Of a stretch of 64,000 nt of DNA, positions 40,571 to 54,070 are shown in pieces. Origin of the DNA: Chamaecrista fasciculata (taxonomy: Eukaryota; Streptophyta; Magnoliopsida; Fabales; Fabaceae); assembly GCA_003254925.1 (NCBI GenBank), contig QANZ01052890.1:64360-128359 (forward strand). Direction: 5' to 3'. A program made the position numbers and the translations under genes. The first letter of the stretch is position 1, and each line of letters starts with the position of its first letter. A model generated the notes under the pieces. That model saw only the letters and a program-made list of their open reading frames with translations, did not search any database and was not told the origin of the DNA.

Positions 40571-43500
40571 ATGTCTTCCCAAAATGGCTATGAGAGTCAC
40601 CACCCTCGGCAGCAACAACAGCCGCAGCGTACTGGTAAACACGACTGGTCTCATCTTTTCTTACTTTATTTAACTTCTTAATCTTTACTAATCGAAAAAA
40701 AACGAGTCTTAGTGGATTAACAAATTTCATGTGCATAGTAATTTTATTGGCTATAACATTATGGGTTTTGCGAGCTTGGTTCCTCAGGTGGAGCGGATGA
40801 TTTTGGCGTCAACTGTGAATCCATTGCTGAAGTGGGATGGTACGTTCTTGGAGAGAATCAACAGCAGGTGGGCCCTTATGCGTTCTCTGAGCTATGCGGT
40901 GAGTTATTGCATCTCCTTTAAACCTTATAAGTTCAAAAGAAGAAAGTGAAGAAGGGTCCTCTATTTTGGTCTTGCAACTGTTTCTTTGTTCTTTTTCTTA
41001 TTTTTTGATTTTTGAAGTCGCTCCTCATAAATATCAATGCTTTTCTTCTTCTTTCGTGAATTTCAGTTCTACCTTAAGTAATTAGCTCGCTTTCAGACTT
41101 TCAGGACAATTGTTGCATGTTGAAATCTCTATTTAGCTTATTTACTTCGCCTGGACAGAGCATTTCTCAAATGGATACCTTTCGGAAAATACGCTTGTAT
41201 GGTCTGAAGGAAGAAGCGAGTGGCAGCCATTGTCCAAAATTCCTGAGTTGTGGACAGGAATTTACCAACGGGGATATTCAACTGCTGGTATACTAATTCT
41301 TTCTCTCTCTCTCTCCCTCTAGTTACTTTTATTTGTTTCATTAATCATGGAGTTTACTAAGTGATTTATTTTTAGTGTCCACCCATGATAATGATGAGTT
41401 TGAGAGATGGCAGAGTGAGATTAAGGAGGCGGAGGCACAATTTGAAGGGTCCAAATTTGGATGTGTCTCCGGTAATGTTGGGGCTGAACTCGGAGGAGGT
41501 GATTCTGATAGACCTTTGACACCACCTGAGGGTGAAGAAGAGTTTATTGATGATGATGGGACTAAATATAATTGGGACAGAAACCTTAGGGTCTGGGTTC
41601 CCCAGGTTGGTGCACGGCATTTATATTCTTCTTAGTACTTGCTATATTATCTTTTTTTTTAGTTTTGTTCCAATTTTATTGGATATCCCCGAAGGGACAT
41701 CTTTTGTTTTTAGTTGATATCTGAGATTTCCGTTATTTGCTAGAGTAATAGGTTTTACTAAGTTTTAGAGTTTGAATATTGGTTAGGTTCAAGAAAGTTC
41801 TTAAACTTCTAAAATCTTCTAGCAGCTTCTGCAGCTTTTAGGGTTTGTTACTGATAATTTGTTTTTATGATTAAAACGCATAAGCATAAATCAGTGGGAA
41901 CTTATTCACGATAATAAGACTGACAATTGAAAAACAATATTAATATTTTTAATTTTAAACCATAGTTTAAAACCAAGTGTCGCTTCTATATTGACATCAG
42001 AAAGCAGAGAGTGATGACTGAATAATCTTTACTTTTCAGAAATTCAGAGGTGGCAATATTTTTGTAAGAACTTGTAACATGTGGTCTTTGTGTAAGTATG
42101 AAAACAAGTATATTTTTCCCCAAAAAAGAGAAAAAATAAATTCAGAGGATTCACCAGTATTCCTTTAAAATTGTACAGTTGATATTATATCTCGTGCAAG
42201 TACTAACTATGGGAGCTTTCATTGTGGCATACTATATGTTTAATTAAATCTATTCAAATTTTCTTTTGTTTATTGTGGTTGTTCTTCATTATCCTAGAGG
42301 CAAGTCTAAAGAACTCTTCGCGTTTCATAAAAAATACGCATTTTGTTCCTCTAAATTCCTAGGCAATGGCTTCCCTTCAACAATCTTGCATTATTTCTCT
42401 CAAGCTTCAAGTTTTGTATGTATTCTAAATTTTGAATTAAGATGAAGAGAGTCTGCTATCCCACACTTGGGGAAACTGGAAAGTAAAATGGCATGAAATA
42501 GTCTGTTGCTGCTAAACTTTTTTTTCATTAAAATATTTGATGGTTCTTATTTATTTTGTTTAATGTCAATTATTTGGAGTTTTCCTATATTGTGGAAGTC
42601 AGAATGTCATAATTTTGAGTTGAGGCCTCTATGAATATGAGTCTATGACTATGTCATGCTTTAATGTGCTCATGCATGCGTGTGAAATCATGAGTATAAC
42701 CTTTATTCATCTCAAGAATGTCCATTCATGTGTTTTCTTTAGCTGTGCCAGGGTTTTCGATTAAATTTATCTTTAATCAATTTAACATGTAACAGGAGTA
42801 TGCATCTGGCAGCAGTGAACCTTATGGGGTTGAAGAGATGACTTTCTTGCAAGAAGAGGAATTTTTTCCCACTTTAGCTGATTCTGATGCTTCTGTAAAG
42901 TTAGAAGATGGCTCAAAATTAAGTATTTCTCAGGCTTCCACAAAGGAAGAAGCAAATGTTAACAATGTGGTAGCCGAAGGAAAGAGAGATGGGAAGAGGA
43001 AGCTTTCAGATAAACAAGATGACAAGAAGGTATCCTTCTCTGTTTCATCTTTTGATTTTAGAGGGCACCTTTTTTATGTTTTTGCTGTATTGAGTTTTAA
43101 ATGAGTTATTTCTTCAGAAACTGAACAGCACCTCCTTTGACCCCCATTCTGTTTCAGGAAGCTAATAAACCTCCTAATAGTTGGTTTGAGTTAAAGGTCA
43201 ATACACATGTTTATGTCACTGGGTTGCCTGAAGACGTTACTACTGATGAAGTAAGCTTTATTCATTGATCCAAACTGCCTTGAGTTTTTCTTGTTTCTAG
43301 AAAGTAACATCGGAATATGTTGTAGGTGGTGGAAGTGTTTTCCAAGTATGGAATTATAAAAGAGGTATTATCTTATTCCTATATAATCTATTCAATAACG
43401 AAAGCTATCTAGGATTCAAGCATGGTTCATGGGCATGTATTACCATGTGAGTTTAGAAGTATTTTGAAACTATCTAGTGTATTTATTTGCAGTGAACTCT

Positions 43501-46500
43501 TTTGATTCATTAATATCTAACTAATGATGCAATTCTTCCCAAAGTGCCAATTAAAATTTCATTGCTTGAATAGAAAAAAATTGTTGATTTTTTCTTTTTA
43601 AAAAAATCTGATTATTATGATCTTTTTGCTTCTACTCTGCAAGTTTTGGCTGTTAGCATCATTCTTGTCTTTTTGCTTTCAATAAACATTTTCTGTTTTG
43701 ACTTTCTTTTTCTTAAAATATACTGTCTTTTTTTAATTTTCAATATTTGTTAAATGTCTTTTATAGGTTAAATCTTGTTCATCTTTATTTTAAATTGAAA
43801 TCGACTTAATAACTATTAATTTTATGTGATTTTGATCAAATCATGATATTAGTATATTGGATAAATTACACTTTGGTACCCTGTGGTTTGACCCTATTTC
43901 ACTTTGGTACCCTGTGGTTTGAAACCTTACACTTTGGTACCCTGTGGTATTCTCCATTAACACTTTGGTACCCTTTGGAGCTATTTTGTAATTTTAACCA
44001 TAGCAAATTTTGCAAAAATTACATATTGACCCCAAAAAATTTTCAAAAAATTACAAATAGGTCCCTGAATACATATTATCTACTATCTAAGGACTAAAAT
44101 TAAAACTTTAAAAAAATTTTGTGGTCAATATGTAATTTTTACAAAATTTGTTATGGTTAAAATTACAAAATAGCTCCAAAGGGTACCAAAGTGTCAGGTC
44201 TCAAACCACAGGGTACCAAAGTGAAATAGGGTCAAACCACAGGGTACCAAAGTGTAATTTACCCTAGTATATATATTTGTAGCTCAGAAAATGTTGCTAG
44301 TTATTTTATAAAAATGCTGAAAATGTCTGTTTTGAAATTTCTTGTTTTCAACTTATTCTAGAAAATATTCTCAGAAAACATTTTATGTAAAATTGTACCA
44401 AACACATTCTTAGTTGTATTTCACACCATTATTTTTCTTTTTTATGGGCACATGTGCTGGATTATAGCCGGGCCAAAATTGATCATACAAGGCCTAGGAA
44501 CTCTATGATAGCAACCTGGAAACTTGCAAGTAAATGGAATAGAGGCGTGATAAAGAAGCAAGGGTATTGTCTAGATTCTAGAGACACCCTTTATTATTGG
44601 TCCTATGAGGGGATTAGGCTCAAATACAAATGTTTCAATGACCTAGTGCCTATCCTCTTGAATTTAGTGACTTAAACAATAGAGGTTACTCCTAAAAACT
44701 AGGTAAGCATGAACAACATAAACCAAAAAGCTCAGTGATAGGACCACAGACTCAAACTGACTTCAAACAATAGTTGAAATAAAATAAATAATGTAGTAGA
44801 GACAGGGGAAATTGGAAAGGTGGGAGAGATAACACTTGCACAAGGGCAAGGCAATTATCTCAACAGCATTGGTCTATCATCTTATGAGCTAGTTGTCAAT
44901 AATAGTCTTGAGAGGCCATTTTGTTGGCAATTTTATTGTAGAGTTAAAATGACTAGTGCAGATTGTTCATAGTCATTTCAAATATATGCGTGTTTATATG
45001 ATTATAGGACCCTGAAACCAAAAGGCCTCGTGTCAAACTCTATGTTGACAAAGAGACAGGAAAAATGAAGGGAGATGCATTGGTTACATATCTGAAGGTA
45101 ACTTTTTATTATTTTTTATGCTTGTGACATTTAGTTGTGGATAAGTTTTCCATTATGTTTGGGTATATTAGGAACCCTCAGTGGCTTCGGCAATTCAAAT
45201 ATTGGATGGGATTCCTCTTCGCCCTGGTGGCAAGATTCCTATGTCTGTCACCCATGCTAAATTTGAGCAGAAAGGTAGTCATCATTTAATCTTGAATATT
45301 TCTCGTGTCAGTTTCTACTTTTTTTTTTGTTCACTTAATGCACATATATAACATATTGTGTTTGATAAATAGTTGAGTTATTATTGGGGTCGCTATTGCT
45401 TGATACTGGTTTCGTCAAACTTGCAGGAGACACATTTATAACCAAGCAAGTAGACAATAAAAAGAAAAAGAAATTGAAAAGACTGGAAGAGAAGATGCTT
45501 GGTTGGGGTAAGCATAGGTTTTCAATATTTGCAATTTGTAAATTTTGAAAAACTGAGAGTTGCTAGCCTGTTTCATCTTCATTTGATATCTCATTTATGG
45601 TTTAATTTTTGAATTTCAAAGATAGTGTGGTGGGGTTGAGTGGTCCAGAATAGGGTAGCCCCACTCCATTGGTTGGAGTTTTAGTAAGAAAATAGATGAT
45701 AACCTACGTTCTACTGTGTCATTAATGGGGATGGGATGGATTTAATTTAACGAGTGAAAATTTCAATATTAAAGCATTCACAATCCTTGAACCTCATCTC
45801 TCATGTACTCTCTTACAACCTGTCTCTTGAAGTGCAACTACACATGATTAGGCCTTTAATATAACACGGTTGACCTGTCATGTTTTTCTCATATTACCCA
45901 AAACCTCAAACATTCCATTGACAATATTTTCACCTGCCTATCCTTACCTTCTCCAGTAATCACCAATTTAGCAAGCTTTTATAATTTAATCTTAAATCAG
46001 TTCTTCTAGAGAACGCAAGTGTTAGGAGACTCTGCTGCCAACACTTGTACCCCATCCAAAGAAACCTTTTTAACACCTGACCATCGCATGATATATTTAT
46101 ATTTATGCTGATACGAGGTTTTTACATGAATTTTTGTGATTGGTTTTCTTATCAATGATGTAATTTTAATAGTGACATGATTCTTATAATATGGCTCAGG
46201 TGGTCGTGATGATGCAAAAGTTTCAATTCCTGCAACTGTTGTTCTTCGTTACATGTTCACACCTGCTGAAATAAGGGTTGAGTTACTTATATATGCAGCC
46301 TGCTATCATTCTGTATTCCATTTCATGCTGGAAAGTTGCTATATGAGTGACCATACCCATCCACTTTTTGGAATAGGGCTTCTGTAGTACCCAGCATCCT
46401 GATAGAGAAATAAACTGCTCCTTAAACAGACATTATCAAAAAATTCTTACTAATATTTTAAAGTAGTTATTTCTTTAATTATTACTGTCTATACCAAAGA

Positions 46501-49500
46501 ACCTAACAAACATGATTTTCTGTTTACACTCTTGTACTCACTTTCAATACTGCCATCTAACCATTGTTGATTCTCATGCTGAAGATTTTATTATATTTCG
46601 TAATGTATGCGCAGGCTGATGAAAATATGCGTTCAGAACTTGAAGAAGATGTTAAAGAGGAATGTTTAAAGCTTGGTCCTGTGGATGCAATCAAGGTAAA
46701 CTATTCATCAGTGAAACAATTTTAAAAAATAATTGAAAGGAAACTGAAACACGTTTTTCAGTTTTGCAATTGCTAGCATAAACTGAAGCCTTTTGTTAGT
46801 AAAATTAAGCCAACAATTCATCTAGAAACCTACTCTTCTTTTAAAATAATAACATTGCGACGACTGACAAATGGAGAACGCATGCGAATATTATAAAACA
46901 GTTATAAGAACATTATAAAATAGAAGAGTTCTATCTTGGCAAACTGTAAATATAGGATGCTTTGATTGTGTCATGCAATTTTTTTTCTTGGTACAATAAG
47001 AAAGCGTGATTTTTTTTTTTAATTTGTCAAAAAACAGCTTGGTGACCAAGAGGTCACAGGTTCAAATCTTGGAAACAGCCTCTCTGCAAAGCAGGGGTAA
47101 GGCTGCGTACATCTTGACCCTCCCTAGACATCACCTAGTGGGAGCCTCATGCACTAGGCCGCCTTTTTTTTTTTTTTTAATTTGTCAAAAAACAACAAAT
47201 AGTGTTAATAATTAGTATTTTCTATCATGTTAGTATCGGTTCGTATTGCTTAGTGTGAAAAAAAAAGGTCTTCAGAAGTCTCAACCAGGTGAGAGCGGCT
47301 GGTATATCAGTCACTTTAACAAACAGTTCTTTGATGTATAGTTTGTCCAATTACTGGGTGGGGCTGGATACCTGGTGCTTGGTGTTTTGCATAAAGCAGT
47401 AGGTGGGCATTCAAACATCCAACTCTTTAGATAGGCTTAACCATTGGTGTAAGCTGTCCTTTTCAGCAATGACTATCATCAACAATACAATGTCTTCAGT
47501 TGAGGAATTTGGCAGAGAAATAAGTTGGGGAGAAATGGAATGTACTGAACCAAATATATTCTTGAAAGACTCAACATTTGTGTGTGTAACTGTGATCCCT
47601 CAACCTCTATTATACAACTGCTATTTTCCTTCACTTTTTGTGCATTCTAGATAAGTATTTGCTTAACCTCCAAGACTTTCTAAAGACCTCAATACATCTT
47701 TAAATAATAACTCTTTTCTGAAGTCCTCTTGATTCTTCTGTATTTTTTCTCACAAATCTTTCGTTCAGTTCGTCATTCTCATAAAAGGGAAATGTTTTAT
47801 CTTGATAATCCATTTTGAACTCTAATATTCCTTCGAAGGTCAAATCCTTTGTTTGGACAGCAATACTGAATGATAAACAGTACACAAATCATGTTACTAG
47901 TTTGATGGCCTCATATGGTTCTTTATCCTGATTGGCATGTCTAATGTGTAGATCTTATTTAGGAAATTTCACCATTTATTTCGTCACTGTCCTGCAATGA
48001 GATACTAGCGGAATAAGCTTTGTCATTTTTGGTGAAAGTTGGATGTGTCTTAGTGCCTGAGTGAACAGTTTCTCCTAATTCAATTTTAAAATGTTTGGTA
48101 ATAAAAAAGCAAGGACCGTGCCTGGTCACAGTTTATGGAATTTTGTATTGTGTCTGTGAAAGATTGGAGATGAATTTGCAGTTCTTCAAGGGCATATCTT
48201 CTCCTTTTATTGTTTTATGGTTAGAATTGTGTATATGGCTTCCCTTTGGGTGCCAAAACATCTTGGGGAGTCTATCTGTAAATCCCCTAGTGGCTAGTAA
48301 AAACATGGGAGCTCTGTGCTATGTCATCTGACTTCAAGAGAGATCCATGTTAATTATTTTTTCTTCAGCCTATTCTTTTCTCTCAAACTAATTTTCTTAA
48401 TTTATCTAAGAAAAAAATAATATTTTTCACTTGTCTTGCCTTTTTGTAGCTCACGTTATCTGCTGATTTTTCCTGCAGGTTTGTGTGAATCATCCTCAGG
48501 GTGTTGTTTTGGTCAAATTTAAGGATAGGAAGGATGCTCAAAAGTGCATAAAATTAATGAACGGGAGATGGTAATCTTCACACTTCATTTTCTTTTTTAT
48601 TATAGAAACTTCTGCAATATCTCTATGCTGTGAAAACACAACTTGTGACTGTCATTCTTATTATGTTGCATGTTTTTGGTGGAGAATATTTTGGATAACT
48701 TGGCATATTTTATTTGTGATGAGAACTATATAGGAAAAAATATAATTATCTACCCTAATCCATAAAAGATTTACTTAAAATGAATCTAAACAAACTTATT
48801 TGATAATCCTAATCTAATTATAAATCCTAATCCTAATATTAAACAAATATATTTGAACTGAAATTTAAATACTTTATCTTGTTTCATATTTGGGAATTAA
48901 GAGAAGAGAATTAAAGTGACCAAAGGTGAAATGAGAGTTGACTTTTTATATCTTTTTCTCTTTGTTTGGATGTCAATATTTATTTGAGATATTTAAAATT
49001 TGTGAAAGAGGAATGATAATAATAGAATATCAAAGATTAATCTTATATTACCTTCCCATTCAAATTGTTACTTTTCAAACACACAAAAAAAGAAAAGGCA
49101 AAAGTACTCTTAGTATCCTCTAAAGTATGCGGTCAGCTTCAGTTGTACCATCAAAGGTTTTTTTAGTTAATTATACCACAAAGTATGGGGTTAATTTGAT
49201 TGTACCCCAAAAGTTTTTTGGGTTAATTTCGATTGTAACCCAAAAAGTTTTTGGGGTCAATTGTACCCCCAATTTGGGAGTACAATTGACTCAAATGTAA
49301 AACATTAGGGATACAATTGAAATTGACCTCGTACTTTAGAGGTACAATTGATCCAAATAAAACTGAGGGTACAACTGACTCTATATTTTAGGGGTACCAA
49401 AAGTACTTTTACCAAAGAAAAAAAAAAAAGAACAACTATCTCTTGTTACTTTTTCGTCTTCCTTAATTTTCCCTAATTTCAAATAGATCTTTAAGTTAAT

Positions 49501-49672
49501 GAGTATGATAATTTTAGACTTCATTCTCTTCCTCATTTTTTACATCAGGTTTGGTGGCAGACAGATACATGCCAGCGAAGATGACGGTTTAATTGACCAT
49601 ACCTCAATCCGGGACTTGGATGAAGATGCCTTGCGACTGGAGCAGTTTGGCTCTGAACTTGAAGCCGAATGA
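40571..49672 (+). CDS. ELF9/Tat-SF1/CUS2-like splicing factor
   Basis: Tat-SF1/CUS2 proteins bind U2 snRNP and SF3B1. The Arabidopsis relative ELF9 is a nuclear RNA-binding protein affecting SOC1 mRNA and flowering time. Exons: 40571-40634, 40788-40898, 41159-41287, 41376-41605, 42796-43029, 43158-43250, 43326-43364, 45008-45097, 45172-45274, 45427-45507, 46200-46276, 46615-46695, 48479-48570, 49549-49672; 515 codons plus TGA, phases all consistent. Domains: Gln-rich start; GYF-like domain at about 38-85 ([29 protein letters not shown]); acidic linker; RRM at about 273-363 ([23 protein letters not shown]); Lys-rich hinge [19 protein letters not shown]-terminal UHM at about 404-495 with the Arg-Trp-Phe motif at 474-476 that binds ULM peptides. 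The start is the first ATG of the exon. Confidence 0.93.
43859..44264. mobile_element. 'GGTACC' family MITE in ELF9-like intron 7
   Basis: Ends GGATAAATTAC / GTAATTTACCC, with arms of 'actttggtaccctgtggttt' units. It is flanked by TAGTATATT (43850-43858) and TAGTATATA (44265-44273), 8 of 9 matching. It is the full-length relative of the half copy at 22842-23089. Confidence 0.88.
47037..47178 (+). mobile_element. Au-like tRNA-derived SINE in ELF9-like intron 12
   Basis: It contains a pol III B box (GGTTCAAATC at 47059) and the plant SINE text 'aaacagcctctctgcaaagc', 'aggggtaaggctgcgtac', 'tagtgggagcc', 'gcactaggccgcc', then a T tail as in the Au family. The exact 16-bp duplication AATTTGTCAAAAAACA flanks it (47021-47036, 47179-47194). 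Confidence 0.93.
49097..49413. mobile_element. Foldback MITE in ELF9-like intron 13
   Basis: Ends GGCAAAAGTACTCTTAG / inverse AAAAGTACTTTTACC, with interior units 'aattgtaccc' and their inverses. Flanks AAAAGAAAA and AAAGAAAAA are compatible with a 9-bp duplication but too simple to prove it. Confidence 0.75.
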
Positions 49673-51324
49673 ATTTAATACCAAGAGCATCGTGGCTTTG
49701 GATTTATACTTTCTAACCTGTGCATCGCACGGAATTGAATTTCGTAATTTGATCCACGACTTGGGAATCTGATTACTGTAGCTTCGGAAATATCTAGGAT
49801 TACGCATGGTTGTAGCTTGACAATCCTGCTTTTACAGAGTCAAGTTACTTATTCCCATCTCCTTCGGACTCTCGAGGGCTGAGAGGTGTGTTGAAATTGG
49901 CATGCATCCGACATTTACATTTCTAGAAAGGCACATTGGTGAATGTACGTTAATTTTGTGATTGTCTTTTCTTGCTTTACCAAAAAGAAAGTACGCAGCC
50001 CTTGCTGTCGAAGCATGCGCCAGTTTTATGGAGATCGTGACGTGATTTTTTTTCTTGGCCCAATTATTGGAATTGATTTTCCAGTAATTAGTACATTTCA
50101 CGGGGGCTGTTTTTAGAAATTCAACAACGAAAATCCTGTCTCCTAATGCCCAAAACGCTGAACCTCCGGGGAGACTTGTAATGGGCTGTTTTTTGACCCG
50201 GGACCTGACCAGAAGTACCCAGGCCGAGCCAATTCTGTTCACTTGTGTGTTTTCAGGTGGGTTGGAGCTTCCCAATTGGGAGGCTTTTGGATAGTTGTTG
50301 ACTTGTGAGAGAGCGGATTATTTTGTTGGAGGAGGCAGAGGTGGATTCTCCCTGGTGGGGCTGGAAGTAGAGGCACTAGGGGTGTCGGCCGACATGGCGG
50401 TCCAGAAGATTTGGTTCAGGCCACGGCAGGGGATTCTTGTGACGCTAGCATGAGTCTTAAAGGGTTTCTTGGCTCAGTGATAGAAATAATGAAGACTTTC
50501 TACCAAAGTCTCCACATACGACGTCAATGATGATGATAGAATCGAGAGAATTTTGATGACCAAAAAGATGACTTGTAAATTTGTGAGAAAGGCTTGCGTG
50601 AGTCGGAGAGGAAAAGTATAATCAAGTTAAAATGAGTTAAGATGAGAATTGGATATCTTAAGAAGCAAGAGGGGTTTATATGTAGATAAAAGCTTAATAC
50701 AAGGTAATCAAGATCAAAGGGCACATGTCAAAAGATTGGATCTAGGAATAGATCTTAGTTTATATATATATAATAACATTAATTTTTCAGTAATATTTGA
50801 AAAAAAAAAAGAGGAAATCTATTATTTGATACTTGAATTTACACCGAGTTAATTAATCATTTTCTAAATTATTATAATTATTAACGATTTGGTCCTTGGG
50901 TCAAATTTAGGGACCAAATAGTATAAATTTAATACAAATTCAAGGACAAAAAGTATAACGTTAATTTAAATTCAGGGGCCAAAAAGTATAAAATTAGTTT
51001 AGATTTGAGGACCAAATAGTTGATAATTGAAAAATTTTAGGGATCAAATTGTATATTTTGATTATTCAGTTAGTTGACTTAGTGTAAATTCAGAGACCAA
51101 ATAATATTTTTTTTTCTAAAAAAGATATCAAAATGCTAAGAAAAAAACTTGATCAAAATCGCAAGGGTTTTGCGATCTTACTATTCTATCCAAAAAATTG
51201 CAATCCCATTACGATTTCAATCATTTCCGATCTTATGTCTGATTTGGCAAGATTGACCTTCTTGCAAAAAAAAATTAATATTTAAACTTATAAGAACATG
51301 TGTAACAACTCTGGTTTAATATAG
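49673..51324. other. ELF9-like 3' flank and intergenic DNA
   Basis: 3' UTR, then a GC-richer stretch at about 50280-50460 without a recognised frame, then at 50880-51115 degenerate serial copies of 'gggaccaaatagtataaa'. No gene could be supported. Confidence 0.45.
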
Positions 51325-51437
51325 GCAAAACACCCTTTCGTGCCCCTAACGTTTACAGTGATTTTCAGTTATGCCCCTAACGTTTCATTTTGTTCAGTCG
51401 TGCCCTCAATGTGAAACTAACGTTTCAATTATGCCCC

Positions 51438-52113
51438 TGATATACAGTCCTCGGATACACTCCTCGGAAAGCAAAGTCAATCACTCACCAGGAACCAGCA
51501 TCAAGACGTGGATGCTACCCGGCGAGGAAGCAACCCAAGCAAGTCCCCTCCCACTCGAGCATTTAATGCCAAGATATTAGCATTAAATGCAAAGATCCTT
51601 GAAATCACGTGACCAGACAAGGCCACACCAGCTACTATGTACGGCAGGATGAAGAAGCACACGCAAAAGGACTAAAACGCCCCCTGCGCGCAGAAGAAAT
51701 GGTGAAAAGCACTCTTGGCTATCACTGACTCCCGAAAAGAAAGGTTGGACATCCCAATACAGCCTAACAGTGATAGCTGTCACATCAGAACAACAGAGTA
51801 CATCGACTTTTTCCCTATACATCCCCGAAAATACCCCTAACGTCCCTGAGAGACCTCGTACGAGCATGGGACAAAAGGGAAGGAGGATAAATAGGAAAAA
51901 GAGAGCACATTCTCAGGTAACGACTCTCTTTCTACAAAACACAACTCTCCATTACTCTCTGATCCTTCTTCTAACTTAAGCATCGGAGGAGAATCGCAGG
52001 GAAGCCCCTGTGCATTCTTACCTGCAGGATCCGACGACCTTCAACATCCGGAGACTGCCCCTAAACTGTGAACTCAAGGTTAGATTTACACTAATCCAGC
52101 TTTGTAGTTTTCA
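51438..52113 (+). mobile_element. Solo LTR (copy 2), 676 bp, TSD GCCCC
   Basis: Begins TGATATACAGTCCTCGG and ends TTGTAGTTTTCA, with exact 5-bp flanks GCCCC at 51433-51437 and 52114-52118. A TATA-like ggataaata is at 51887, followed by 'aacttaagcatcggagg' and 'gcaggatccgacgacc', the usual R/U5 text. Same family as copy 1 at 33263-36646 but without the 85-bp array. Confidence 0.93.
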
Positions 52114-52648
52114 GCCCCCAATTTTGACTCAATGCCCATGTGACAATTTTTTTTACTTATGTGTCATTTTTTTGGTCTAACTTGAATACGTGGCATGATG
52201 ACTGGACATTCCTATTTTTTTTTTCCACCGTGGCATCATGACTGGATTTACATTTCTGAACATAAAAATTGAGTAAACTAGCAAATCAGTCCCTGGATTT
52301 ACATTTTTCATCATCTTCATTCATTTTAGTCCCAAATCCGCAAAATAAAATTGTAAAGTGTCCCAAAACTCTTCCAAACATTCCAATTTAGTCCTTAAAA
52401 ATATTAAAAACCCTAAACCCTAAAATCCTAAAAAAAACCACTCTCTTGCAATTTGGTCCCTGGGTCCTCAAATTTATTAAACCATAATTAAAAAAAAACA
52501 TTTTGGTCCCTAAACCATAATTTCATCATCATCATCATCTTCACAATTAATCTTCATTTTGCTCACTGATTTTGGTCCCTAAACGAATTTGCATATTTTC
52601 TAAATTGAAACCCCAAGCGTGATTCATATCCCAAACAATCTCTTCATC

Positions 52649-52800
52649 CTCTGCCCAGTCAAATTCCTCCAACCCATATGCAACTTCCACGGCGTCACTT
52701 GCGAAAGCGGCTTCGTCGCCGGAATCGATCTCTCCGATCATCAACTCTCTGGCATCATCACCAATTTCAAATCCCCAATTTCAATTTTAGAAACCATTTT
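52649..52800 (+). pseudogene. Captured LRR receptor-kinase N-terminal fragment
   Basis: In one frame the stretch reads CNFHGVTCESGFVAGIDLSD followed by HQLSGII. This is the typical LRRNT_2 cap (C-x-F-x-G-V-x-C) and the start of the first leucine-rich repeat of plant LRR receptor kinases. Base composition is richer in GC than the surroundings. It is not followed by further repeats or a kinase, and it lies between the inverted arms of a TIR element, so it is a captured piece and not a gene. Confidence 0.75.
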
Positions 52801-52988
52801 CACATCTAGCCAAAACGAACCAAAATCGCGAATTCTGGATTAGCGTTTTCAACCCTCGAGAAATCAAAACCATGTGAGATCAAGCATGAGCCGCTTACTG
52901 TGACAACCCCAGTAATTGCATTTTCACATTTTAGGGTTTAAGATTTAGGGTTTGGGGTTTAGGTTTTAGGGTTTTTAATACTTTTAAG

Positions 52989-53890
52989 CAATGTTGTCAG
53001 AACCGAACCGGACATAGACTCGGACAAATGTTCGGTTCACGGTTTGATCGGTTGAATCGGTCGAACCATTGGTCGGACCGGATGACACAATAAATATTTT
53101 TTTAAAATATATTAAACATAAACCCTCTATAATACTAGAGATCATGGAGTAATTGCATTTTTTTAAACAAGTAAATGAACTAAATGCATCTTAAATAAGA
53201 TTCCATCAGTCATAAACATGTCCGAAAACTATTAAAATTTTTTTTAATGCCCCCAAAAAACATAGGAAATTAAATTTCTAAAAGGAAATAAAATATTGAG
53301 AGGCAAATATCAAAAAAGATCTAAATTGATCATTAAAAAAACAAAATTGCAACTAATTAAAATTAATTTGCAATTACAAAAATAACCAATACTTGATGCA
53401 TAGCTAATTAGTGGTCTGGTGCATGAAGATTTCCAAACTATTCAGATTTTGTAATTTTTTTTAATGCAAAAGGACCAAAATGAAAAATTAGCAAAATGTG
53501 GGTGGACCAAAAATACAAAATGCACCAAAGTAGGAAGCAAGAAAGCTGTTATTCTTCTTCCTCCACGAGACTGTTCATCTGCCTAATAAACACCATTTTT
53601 GGGTCCGTTAAAAGCTTGGTTTGGACAGATTTCGGATGGGTTTTGTGTGTTTCATGATAAAAAATCATTCCTATGGATTAATTTCAAAAGATCAACTCCA
53701 AAAACCACCGAAAAAATGAACTCACGAAAAAAAAAATTGGGTGAACCACGGTCTAGCGGTTGAACCCGGTTCTCCGGTTTTTTGCCGGTTATTTCCGGTC
53801 CAAATGGTGTTTTGGTTTTTGGGGTCGAACCCACTCGCTCTCTTGTTCGGTCAGCGGTCCGGACCGTCCGGTCCGGTTCTAACAACACTG
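52989..53890. mobile_element. Non-autonomous hAT-type element, 902 bp
   Basis: Starts CAATGTTGTCAGAACCG and ends CGGTTCTAACAACACTG. It is flanked by the exact 8-bp duplication CTTTTAAG (52981-52988, 53891-53898), the hAT hallmark. The inner terminal regions are rich in 'cggttgaaccggt' type motifs on both sides. No transposase frame. Confidence 0.9.
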
Positions 53891-54070
53891 CTTTTAAGGA
53901 TTAAATTGGAATGTTTGGTAGAGTTTTTGGACACTTCACAATTTTATTTTGAGAATTTGGGACTAAAATGAATGAAGATGATGAAAAACGTAAATCCAGG
54001 GACTGATTTGCTAATTTAATCAATTTTTATGTTAAAAAATGTAAATCCAGTCATCATGCCACGTATTTAA

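Noticed and set aside
44454..44675. Small protein gene in ELF9-like intron 7
   Set aside because: 73 residues without recognisable family, no splice or start context, within an intron of a well-supported gene.
50280..50470. GC-rich stretch as a coding exon
   Set aside because: No frame shows a known motif and no flanking splice sites fit; left as unexplained.
52400..52990. AAACCCTA/TAGGGTTT motifs as an interstitial telomere or telo-box promoter
   Set aside because: They are irregular, and the two clusters are mirror parts of the inverted arms of the 51325-54517 element, so they belong to that transposon.
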